This document shows, piece by piece, positions 24,156 to 31,560 of a stretch of DNA of 64,000 nt (position 1 is its first letter; every line of letters starts with the position of its first letter). Origin of the DNA: Alopecurus myosuroides (lineage: Eukaryota > Streptophyta > Magnoliopsida > Poales > Poaceae); contig CM054062.1 of NCBI GenBank assembly GCA_028641055.1, positions 237,906,376-237,970,375 on the forward strand. The letters are read 5' to 3'. Under the pieces are notes generated by a model, which was not told the DNA's origin, did not search any database, and was given only the letters and a program-made list of their open reading frames with translations. The translations under genes and the position numbers were made by a program.

Positions 24156-24690
24156 CCCCCTCCCCCCGTGCCCGCGTATGGATCTGCGCGGCGGAGGGAG
24201 ATCACGCGGTGGCTCTCCTTCGTCCCTCTCCATCTCCGCGCGTACCCCCGGTTCGCGGATGACAGCGGTGTCTGGGACCGCTGGTTCATCCCGGCGAGGT
24301 CCCGGACGCCCGATGAGGGCATGGGGGAGGTAGGGATGGATATGGAGGAGCAGGTGCGCGTGTGGAGGAGGAGGCGCCCACGGCGGAGGAGGCGCTTCTG
24401 GTGCCCCAGACGGAGGAGGAGGAGGCCGAGCAGCTCTGCCTCGCCAGTGAGACGTCCGAGCTGCACGAGCTCGGGAAATGGGAGGGGCTGGCACTGGCCC
24501 TCCACGACTCCGCCGCCCGCCAGGCAGCCCAGCGCAGCTGGCGATGACGGCGTAGTCAAGGGTGCCGCCGCAGCCACCAGCACCACCAGTACACGACGGA
24601 GGGCCCCTCGCCCACCTCTACGTGGCGCCGGACTACGTCATCCTCGAGTAGTTCGTGCAGTGCACGCAGTGGAGGCGTGACGAGGAAGAA
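24156..24690 (+). pseudogene. Recurrent grass hypothetical gene, C-terminal piece
   Basis: Continues the gene begun at 22686. One frame reads GSARRREITRWLSFVPLHLR, then AYPRFADDSGVWDRWFIPAR (24179-24300). Around 24350 the sensible frame shifts to the one encoding EEEAPTAEEALLVPQTEEEE, then ALALHDSAARQAAQRSW (24362-24544), and shifts again near 24585 to a frame reading GPLAHLYVAPDYVILE and a stop. At least two frameshifts and stops show decay. The protein family is acidic with Ala/Glu-rich low complexity in the C-terminal half; no catalytic domain is visible. It is followed at 24690-24977 by the AT-rich tail that usually accompanies this gene. Confidence 0.55.
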
Positions 24691-24977
24691 GATGGCGAAG
24701 CCCCCCTAGGGCCTTTTTTTGTAAAAAATATGTGAATGGCCCTTATGAAAGTGCACAAATATGTGCCTAAAAATGTAAATATTTGAACTGAAATTCAATA
24801 AATTTGAGTTTGAACTAAATTTGGCCTCGTTCAATTTTTTTACGGGGCCGTTGGGATGGTTTGATCCCAAATTGGGGCTCCGGCCCAGCGCGAGTCCGCG
24901 AACCACCCTAAGCGGACCAAAAGAGGACCGATTTTGGTCCCTTTTGAGGGGGGGGGGGAGCGTTGGGTATGCCCTTA
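24691..24977 (+). other. 3' tail of the recurrent gene, ending in a TIR-like sequence
   Basis: After the decayed gene comes GGGCCTTTTTTTGTAAAAAA, an AT-rich stretch, a section on GGACC(A/G) themes, a 13-base G run near 24947-24959, and then GCGTTGGGTATGCCCTTA ending at 24977. The last piece, read backwards as TAAGGGCATACCCAACGC, looks like a transposon terminal inverted repeat. No matching left terminus was found, possibly because that end was lost at the 22680 junction. Confidence 0.35.
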
Positions 24978-25143
24978 CATCTTCCTTCTGCTGCTACTGT
25001 GCGCCCCACCCCCAGCCCGACCTGAAAAAAATGGAGGATGTGGAGGTGGAAGCGAAGGCCCCTCGATTTGGTGGTGTGTGGGCGGATGAGGGCGGTGGCC
25101 GCTCGTGCTTGCTGCTGTCACTTTTCAAAAGATTAAACTGGAC

Positions 25144-25656
25144 TTCTAACCTCCTTGCCATTCAAGGATGACCTTATTCTCCTTAATGTCAACTCTGCAC
25201 ACACACCTCCCGACACATTCTTTTTGAGTGCCACTATTCCAGGCGTACATGGCAGGCTGCTAGTTCGTGGCTTTTATATCCTGGCCTTGCGCAAAGTTTG
25301 GATTTGACTAGACCCACACTCCTGCAATACTGGCAAGGTTTGGCTTTGCTACCCATCAGATGACCCCCAAGGGGCTAAAGACGGTCATCACATTGATCAC
25401 TTGAGAGATTTGGAAGAAAAGAAACGCTAAAGTGTTCAACATCAAATTCTTGGCACCGACAACGCTTTTTCAGAATGTCAAAGAAGAAAGCAAAAACTGG
25501 ATCCTCGCATGCGCTAAACACTTAGCGACAATTTTATCTTAAGTTTTCTCTTTCCTGTCTTGGCGATCATGGCATTTTTATTTTTGTCCTAGGCCGTCTC
25601 ATATTTGCTTCTTCTATAAAAAGGCAAAGCTTTTGCCCTTTGTTTCAAAAAAAAAA
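25144..25656 (+). mobile_element. 5'-truncated LINE with poly(A) tail and TSDs
   Basis: TAAACTGGAC occurs at 25134-25143 and again at 25657-25666, a perfect 10-bp TSD. Between them are 513 bp ending in a run of A, as target-primed reverse transcription leaves. Coding remnants are the extreme C-terminus of a plant L1-type ORF2: HILFECHYSRRTWQA (about 25218), the zinc-binding RVT region, and later EIWKKRNAKVFN followed by EESKNWILACAKHLAT and a stop near 25542. These are in different frames, and the usual Trp before EIW is a TGA stop, so the copy is dead. The 3' UTR TTCTTCTATAAAAAGGCAAA followed by GCTTTTGCCC is typical of grass LINEs. Confidence 0.88.
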
Positions 25657-25800
25657 TAAACTGGACATGAGGAAGCGACTGATGATTGGGCTCGCTAGAA
25701 ATGAGAGAGAAGGGAGAGAACCGAGAAAATATTAACAGTTAAGTAGTACTACTACTTCCTCCGTCCTAGTTTATAGGGCTCAATTAGCAAATATCTTTTA

Positions 25801-26263
25801 GGCCTTCTTTGATTCGTAGGATCCCAAAATGTAGGAACATGAATAGGATAAGATTGCACCTCCAAAACTACAGGATGGAAGAGTACGAAAATTTCCTTAA
25901 CTGGTTGTTTGATATATATAGGAAAGGAATACTAGAGGAATTTAACATGTCTTCGTTGGCAACTTGATTAGATTAAATAATAAGCATGGCAGCAGCTTCT
26001 GGTGGTTGTACTACAGCAGAATTTTAGTCACACAACCATCGTTGGCTTTGATTTGCCTCGTTCCTTGCAAAGGAATGAAAAAAAAGGTATGGCTAGATTT
26101 TTTTATTTCCCATGGATTTCTTAGGAATCTGTTTGCATTGGTAAATTTCCTTCAAAATTCCTTTGTTGCATTCCTATGAATCAAAGGCCTCTATAGTGCA
26201 AATTCCTATAGGAACAGAAATCCTATATTTTTCCTACATAAATCATTTGAACCAAAGGAGGCC
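25801..26263. mobile_element. Tourist/Harbinger-like MITE
   Basis: 463 bp, flanked by TTA at 25798-25800 and 26264-26266. Ends are imperfect inverted repeats: GGCCTTCTTTGATTC on the left and the complement of GAACCAAAGGAGGCC on the right. The interior repeats the AGGAAT/CCTATG theme seen in this MITE family. The 71-codon frame inside has no coding support. TSD length and ends fit the PIF/Harbinger superfamily. Confidence 0.82.
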
Positions 26264-26409
26264 TTACCAAGGTATTAGCTGATTGGGATGTAATCTTGCA
26301 TGCATTGGTGAAAAAGGCAAATAGCCACTAATTGATAGAGAATTAAATGTCAATGCGCCTACGAGGAGACGGGTTTTGGGACCGCATTTTTTTTTTAGAT
26401 TGTGACTTA

Positions 26410-26682
26410 GACTAGTCACAATGGGGAGTATCATATAGTAGTATCATGCATATGATACTAGTCTATGTTACTACTTCCACAATGCATAGTAACATATTTG
26501 TGGTATCATATACTAGTACATTTATTAGCTTATAGACTCATCTTGTCTTGAAAAGCGTTATGTTACGGTATCTACCTATGATACCACTAACACCTCTCTC
26601 CTCATTAAATGAGTGCCACATCATCTTTTTTGCCTATGTGTCACTTATGATACCACTTATGTTACTCCCATTGTGGCTAGTC
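26410..26682. mobile_element. Tourist/Harbinger-like MITE with GACTAG(T/C)CACAATGGG ends
   Basis: 273 bp, with TTA TSDs at 26407-26409 and 26683-26685. The left end GACTAGTCACAATGGGGAGT and right-end complement GACTAGCCACAATGGGAGTA are near-identical inverted repeats. The interior is rich in GTATCAT/ATGATAC, which could fold further. No coding capacity. Confidence 0.85.
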
Positions 26683-26703
26683 TTATAAACTAATAAACTA
26701 GTA

Positions 26704-26850
26704 TTCCCTCCATATCAATTGTAAGATGTTTTAGGTTTTCTTCTACACAACACGTAGCTAGACATATTTTAATGTAATATATGCACACGATAAAACATGT
26801 CTAAATACGTTTTGTACATCTTATATTTTATATTTTGACACGGAGGGGAG
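26704..26850. mobile_element. Stowaway-like MITE (Tc1/mariner type)
   Basis: 147 bp flanked by TA (26702-26703 and 26851-26852). It starts TTCCCTCCATATCAATTGTA and ends TTTTGACACGGAGGGGAG, the CTCCCTCCGT-type Stowaway terminus with subterminal GTAAGATG/CATCTTAT pairing. It lies about 130 bp from the stop codon of the cysteine-rich gene, on that gene's 3' side. Confidence 0.85.
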
Positions 26851-26979
26851 TATTTCTCAGTCAGAAACAATGTTTGTTCTGTACCAATAGATGTGCAACA
26901 TTCACGCCATAGGTCTCATACAGGACGTAAGCGCAACACGGCAGCGTCAGCTACTTGCACTGCAATCTTCCCGCGGTGC

Positions 26980-27588
26980 CTAGACGCCGGGAATGCCCGC
27001 CCCAGCCGCGGTGATCTGATCGCCGCACCGCTGGAATTTGTCGTCGAGCTGGGGCAGCAGCGGGCTCCTTGCCACGGCCAGGGTGGTGTTCCCACGCGCG
27101 TCGTCCCCGTGGCCGCACGCGAGGTAGCAGCCCGCGACCGCATGGCAGCTGACCGCGTAGACGATGATCCACCTGCCGTCCGGGTACAGCTTCATGACGT
27201 AGCAGTCGTCGCCGTTCGCGCCGCCAGGGCCGGTCCCCAGCGCGTTCCTGTCACCGTCGTCGTCGACGTCGTGGCCGGGGAGTACTGACAAAGCGCGGGG
27301 AGAAGCTGGGGACGAGGGGGACGACAGGCACGCGATGTGGCAATCGTCCACATCCAGGGGGCACCACTTGATCATCAGGGTGTTGCGCTGGCGGCAGAGG
27401 TAGCAGATGTACTGGTTCGAGTTGTTGGCCGACGCCGACGGCGCCGTCGCGGCTGCGGGGGAGACGCGCGCCTTTACGGCGTTGCTGCCGCTGGCCACTG
27501 CCGTGGCATTGGTGACGCCGGCCGTGGCCACCGCCGTGGTTGCCAAGAGAACGACGCCCACGACGAGGCAAACGTATACGGCGGACAT
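26980..27588 (-). CDS. Secreted cysteine-rich protein of unknown function, 202 aa
   Basis: An intact single-exon frame with strong third-position GC bias. Residues 1-23 are a typical secretory signal peptide (hydrophobic core VCLVVGVVLLATTAV, small residues before a likely cut near ATA-GV). The mature part has ten cysteines at 62, 65, 76, 83, 87, 129, 148, 154, 158 and 188. They form two similar blocks separated by an acidic Asp/Gly linker (residues 105-128): C-x2-C-x10-C-x6-C-x3-C in block 1 and C-x18-C-x5-C-x3-C in block 2, both ending in a C-x2-A-C unit (CHIAC, CYLAC). This suggests an extracellular or vacuolar disulphide-rich fold. I recognise no named family; it looks grass-specific and may be defence or reproduction related, which is only a guess from architecture. 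The start is the first Met of the frame and gives a clean signal peptide. A weak TATA-like ACATATAGG lies about 55 bp upstream. MITEs crowd its 3' side. Confidence 0.75.
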   Translation of the reverse strand: MSAVYVCLVVGVVLLATTAVATAGVTNATAVASGSNAVKARVSPAAATAPSASANNSNQYICYLCRQRNTLMIKWCPLDVDDCHIACLSSPSSPASPRALSVLPGHDVDDDGDRNALGTGPGGANGDDCYVMKLYPDGRWIIVYAVSCHAVAGCYLACGHGDDARGNTTLAVARSPLLPQLDDKFQRCGDQITAAGAGIPGV

Positions 27589-28493
27589 TTGAAGAATGTT
27601 TGCGTCTCTGCAGTGACGGAGATGCTGAAACTAGTCGTCCTATATGTAACCCGGGTTGCATTTAAACTAGTCTATAACCTTCAGTCGAGTTATTACTTAC
27701 TGTATAAGAAACGAGCACGTTGCAGTCGTTGCTGTTTCAGAATTCAGAGTTCAATGCAAACAACTGGAAGAAGGTTGTTGCTTCTTCAACGGACGCTCTG
27801 ATTTCCAATCTAAATTATGATGAAAGAAGCAGGGTGTTTAGGACTGGACACTGATGAATTCAGCGGGCGCTACGTATAATTTTGGCGACGATGGAGGCAT
27901 GGAGCGTGTAACCGAACACAACTGAACACACCGAACTTAAGTTCCATCAAGCATATACAGAGAAAACGCAATAAGCAAAGGTTGTTGAAGCAAATTAAAA
28001 AGAAGGCACAAGTTTCCATGATTACTAATCGCTAAAGATGGTTCATTTACCAACATGCACAAGGAAATCACAACAAGTTCAAGATTTTCTTGATTATCAA
28101 GATATCCAGAACTAATTTGATTACCAAGCCAACATTCAAGCAAGACGATTACAGAAAATTCAGAGTTGTCTAGATACCAGGAATCCGAGATCACTATAAC
28201 TTCCAAACATTTTTCATGAATACCAAGAAGCAAGAAGAACACAGTAAGCCCAGTACAACGCGTCCAGCACATTCTATAGATTACCAAACCAACAAGGAAG
28301 ACGAGTACAGAAAAGTTCAGAGTTCTCTCTAGGTGCCAACATCCACATCTCTTCAAGTTACAGTAGCCTCAAAGCATTCTTGATCATCCACAGCTCTTCG
28401 GTTACAAGTTAACCTCCACTAGGAAAATTCCCCACGATCAACACAAAGTAGAGGGACGGAAGGAGAACCAAATCAAGGCACGACTAAAGGGAT
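27589..28493. other. Intergenic region between the two intact genes
   Basis: Holds the short promoter of the cysteine-rich gene (27589-27700) and AT-rich sequence downstream of the MYB gene. A 139-codon minus-strand frame (27937-28356) owes its openness to an internal imperfect repeat and shows no domain, so I do not call it. No poly(A) signal was clear enough to list. Confidence 0.5.
28119..28385 (+). repeat. Imperfect direct repeat, period about 160 bp
   Basis: GATTACCAAGCCAACATTCA at 28119 recurs as GATTACCAAACCAACAAGGA at 28279. Both are followed by GACGA(T/G)TACAGAAAA(T/G)TTCAGAGTT, then diverged CATC...TTC(C/A)A(A/G) text and an AAGCATT/AAACATT-TTCATGA tail. It lies in the 3' flank of the MYB gene. 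Confidence 0.6.
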
Positions 28494-29264
28494 CTACATC
28501 CGGTAAGACCTGAGCGGCATTACGTCGTACACCAACCTCCTCACCGGCAGCGCGAGCCTCAGGGCGGTTTGCGGGTCGTTTGCTCCGCAAGACATGTCAC
28601 TCGACGCCGCAGCGCCCGCAGTACTGGCCCTGACATCCCCGGGCGCCAGAGGGAAGAGCTGGAGGTATTCCATCGGCTCTGCAGACGTCTCGTCCTCCGA
28701 CATGTCGTCCTCGGGCGCGTGAGAAGGCAGCGGCATGACATCCCCGTTCTCCAGTGGAAACAGCGGGAGGCACCTCGGCGTCGGCTCGGGGACTCCTGCG
28801 GTGTCTGGGTTGGCGGAAGGAGCCCAGTATTGGCGCGGGGGCCTCTGCTCGGACGCGGACGCGGACGCGGATGTGGACTCGTGGCCGTAGTACTTGCGGA
28901 GGACGGAGTTCCAGCGGTTCTTGACGGCGTTGTCGGTGCGGCCGGAGAGGAACCCGGCGATGGTGGACCAGCGGTTGCCGTGGATGGCCTGGTACTTGAC
29001 GATGTTCATGTCCTCCTCGTGGGTGAAGGGCCTGGTGACTTCTACCCTGGGGTCGAGGTGCTGGCACCAGCGGAGGCGGCACGACTTGGCGTTCCGCCCG
29101 GGCAGCGCGCGGCAGATGATGTCCCAGTGACTCGAGCCGTTCACGCGCACCTGCTTCCGCAGCAGGTCGTCCTCATCCTGGGTCCACATCGACTTCTTGA
29201 CCACCTGCCGCTCGGCGGCGGCGGCGGCGGCGGCGTCTGGGACAGGCGTGCCCGACGGGACCAT
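28494..29264 (-). CDS. R2R3-MYB transcription factor, 256 aa
   Basis: Intact single-exon frame. R2 spans about residues 23-73, with tryptophans W27, W47 and W66 and the recognition helix GRNAKSCRLRWCQHL. R3 spans about 76-126, with F80 in place of the first Trp (normal in plants), W99 and W118, and helix GRTDNAVKNRWNSVL. The CRLRWCQHLDP and NRWNS wording places it, by eye, nearer the MYB44/MYB25-like R2R3 groups than the RWMNYL groups; such proteins are nuclear DNA-binding regulators, often of stress or hormone responses. The C-terminus holds a Ser/Ala linker, two LFPLxxGDV motifs (168-176, 203-211), DVMPL at 175-179 and 247-251, an acidic patch (185-192) and LRLAL (235-239), which fits an LxLxL EAR repression motif. 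A seven-Ala run lies at 11-17. The start is the first Met, 125 bp from a TATA box. Confidence 0.88.
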   Translation of the reverse strand: MVPSGTPVPDAAAAAAAERQVVKKSMWTQDEDDLLRKQVRVNGSSHWDIICRALPGRNAKSCRLRWCQHLDPRVEVTRPFTHEEDMNIVKYQAIHGNRWSTIAGFLSGRTDNAVKNRWNSVLRKYYGHESTSASASASEQRPPRQYWAPSANPDTAGVPEPTPRCLPLFPLENGDVMPLPSHAPEDDMSEDETSAEPMEYLQLFPLAPGDVRASTAGAAASSDMSCGANDPQTALRLALPVRRLVYDVMPLRSYRM

Positions 29265-29387
29265 CGATCGATCCCCGCTTCGCCTCCGGTGGTTTCTCGC
29301 GGGGCGGAGTTGGTGCGTGTGCGATGTGGAGAGGCCGGAGGAGAAAGTGGATGCGGGTGGTGGTGAAGACGCCGCCGCTGCGTGGTG

Positions 29388-29396
29388 CCTTATATA
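29388..29396 (-). promoter_or_regulatory. TATA box of the MYB gene
   Basis: The minus strand reads CTATATAAGGC about 125 bp upstream of the MYB start codon. Transcription would begin near 29360, giving a 5' leader of roughly 95 bases. The surrounding sequence is GC-rich and lacks another TATA. Confidence 0.65.
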
Positions 29397-29718
29397 GACG
29401 GACGGTGGTTAAACCTAGCGAACGCGGTGAAGTGGAGTTCGCATCGGAGCAGGACTCGAAGCACACGGCTTCTACTGCAAGGAAAGGTAGTTCGATCAGG
29501 TAGCCATCACGCGGACGATCGACCTGGATATGGAATGTTTAGATCCGAAATATGCTAGTACCTGGATTCTCGAGATTTGGAAAGCGATTACGGGAGCGAC
29601 CAGGATATGGAAAGTTTAGATTGGAAGGTCATTAATGGGCGGCCGATATCAGGACTCCTCTCATCCGTACTGCGTACCGACTTTATCGCGGCAACGGAAA
29701 AAAGAAGGAAAAATCTAA

Positions 29719-29978
29719 GAGCAGGCTGAAAATTTCCACGCCCTAAAAGTGAGTATGGAGGCGCGTTTTACCTTTTCGCGCGGGTACAATATGAGAGATT
29801 CCAGACGTTGTAAACGCGCGCTGAATGTTTGCCCGCGCGCATGAGACGGAGCTCCAAATTTCCATCGCTGCGGTTTTTTTTTACCGCGCCAGCGTCTGCT
29901 AGAGCGACAAATGCTTGACTGCTCGTGCCAAATTGATGGTTTTTCGCGCGCCAGATCGAGCGTCTGCTGGAGATGCTC
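29719..29978. mobile_element. Possible MITE with GAGCA...TGCTC ends
   Basis: The right end reads back as GAGCATCTCCAGCAGACGCT, a common terminus of GC-rich grass MITEs, and the interior has the expected CGCGCG-rich islands. The left end GAGCAGGCTGAAAATTT matches it only over the first bases. Flanks are TAA (left) and TAG (right), so a 3-bp TSD would need one change. It sits upstream of the MYB promoter. Confidence 0.45.
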
Positions 29979-31037
29979 TAGGGAAAGGCGCCGCTCGCGC
30001 GTCGTTAGCAGCGGCGGTTTCGTTGCGATTCGTGCGCGCAACGCCGTGCACGCCGCGTCGTTGATACGCTGCGAACTGCTCCGCACACCCAGCCAACTGC
30101 CCACGCAATCCGCGCGCGTAACGTCAAATTGGAATGGGCCCACTTGTCTGTCCCGCGAGAGAGATCTGCACCACGTTCTCATCCGCACGTCGCCGTCATT
30201 TGTGGGCCCTTGTTGGCAGTGACTCGGAGAAGTTTTGCGGGGTAAGAGATTTTGAATTTCGGGAACCGTGCCGAGGACAGTTTTGTCCAAATCCATTCCC
30301 CGCAGTCTCGCTCTCTCCTCCGGCGACGAGGGCGGCGATTTGCCGTTACTCGCGCTCGCCTCGCGCCGTCCGCCGCCGGTGGAGAGCTCCGCCTTCGCTC
30401 CTCAAGCCCTGGTGAGCCTGTGCGTCCACTCCCCCTTTCCATTTTCGCTGCTACTGTGGCGCGAGCGGGCGGCATCACCGCATCTGAGTTTGATGTTCGA
30501 TGTAATTTAGGTCGAATCTTCCCTGACGTCGGTGAGCCCGTTTCCCCCTCTCGCCGTTGTGATCCCGCTCCTCCTCCTCTTAGTGGTGAGCCACACCTTC
30601 CCCTATCGATTTTCTTTCCGTCTTCGCGAGTGGTGGGAGTTAACTGCGTGTCCGTCTTTCACCGCAGGATGGCCGTCGCAGTCTAGACTTGGCCGTGTTG
30701 AGCCCGCAGATACTATTAATGCAAAGTAGATGCAAATTGTGTTCAATATTAGATTTGGCCCTGTCATGAACTTTTTGGCTGTTATTTGTTTTCCTGGTAA
30801 TGAATGATAGTTGTTTATTAATGCAAGAACAAACTATAACTGTATGTTAAGCCATGCGCTAGATGTTTGTGTGTACCTGTTCAAATGCTTTTGTGTTATA
30901 TATGGCCGTGTGTTTGTTTTCAACCCAACTAGAATTCACCTTTTTTACACGGCTTTATAATTTTTTCAAGAATATCAATTCCATTTTAATCTAGTTTCTT
31001 GTTTGTTTGTTATTTTTTAAACTATGAAGCTGTTGAG
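29979..31037 (+). other. GC-rich leader region upstream of the Ulp1-like gene
   Basis: GC-rich to about 30700, then AT-rich intron-like sequence to the first recognisable coding exon at 31038. GGTGAGCC occurs three times (near 30412, 30531 and 30583), each followed by C/T-rich sequence, so alternative 5'UTR splice donors or small duplications are possible. The frames here (up to 265 codons overlapping the MYB gene on the opposite strand, and 144 codons at 30252-30686) have no domains. No terminal inverted repeat of the putative MULE could be identified. Confidence 0.4.
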
Positions 31038-31132
31038 ATGAGTCGGAGGAAAACTGCCCCAAATAAGCCTCGTGGTGTCAAAAGGAAGGGTCAAAAGAAG
31101 GACATCAAGGTATTTTAGTTTCTGTTGTCTAT

Positions 31133-31560
31133 CATGGTATCTGAGAACAATACTTTTGGTAGGTACTAGTGTTTAACCTGGTATCTACAAGCATTTGGAT
31201 TATTTCTTCTTTCTAAACATCATGGTAACTAAGAGTTTTAAATATGGCAATTATCACTGATTTACCTAGTATCTTCAAGCATACTGTTGTATTTTAAACA
31301 AAAAAATATCATGGTATCTGGGATCAATACCTTTTGGGTAGCTACTAGTGTTTAACCTGGTATCTACAAGCATTTGGATTATTTTTTCTTCTAAAGCATC
31401 ATGGTAACTAAGAGTTTCAATTATGGAAATTATCAGTGATTTACCTAGTATCTACAAGCATACTGTTGTATTTTAAACAAAAAAATATCATGGTATCTAA
31501 GGTCACTTTTTATGGCAACTGTTAGTGACTAAATTGATATCTACAAGCATATTTTTTTTT
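31133..31560 (+). repeat. Intronic tandem repeat, period about 178 bp, 2.4 copies
   Basis: CATGGTATCT starts units at 31133, 31310 and 31489 in intron 1 of the Ulp1-like gene. Units share TACTAGTGTTTAACCTGGTA, CTACAAGCATTTGGATTATT and ACATCATGGTAACTAAGAG-type landmarks. The third unit is partial. Confidence 0.8.

Noticed and set aside
25754..25797. Stowaway MITE starting CTTCCTCCGTCCTAG
   Set aside because: A Stowaway-like left end is present, but no matching right end with TA was found either before or after the nested Tourist element.
27937..28356. 139-codon minus-strand frame downstream of the MYB gene
   Set aside because: Openness comes from an imperfect 160-bp DNA repeat; the sequence has no domain and no start context, and lies in the 3' flank.
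28569..29366. 265-codon plus-strand frame over the MYB gene
   Set aside because: It is the antisense shadow of the GC-rich MYB coding region.
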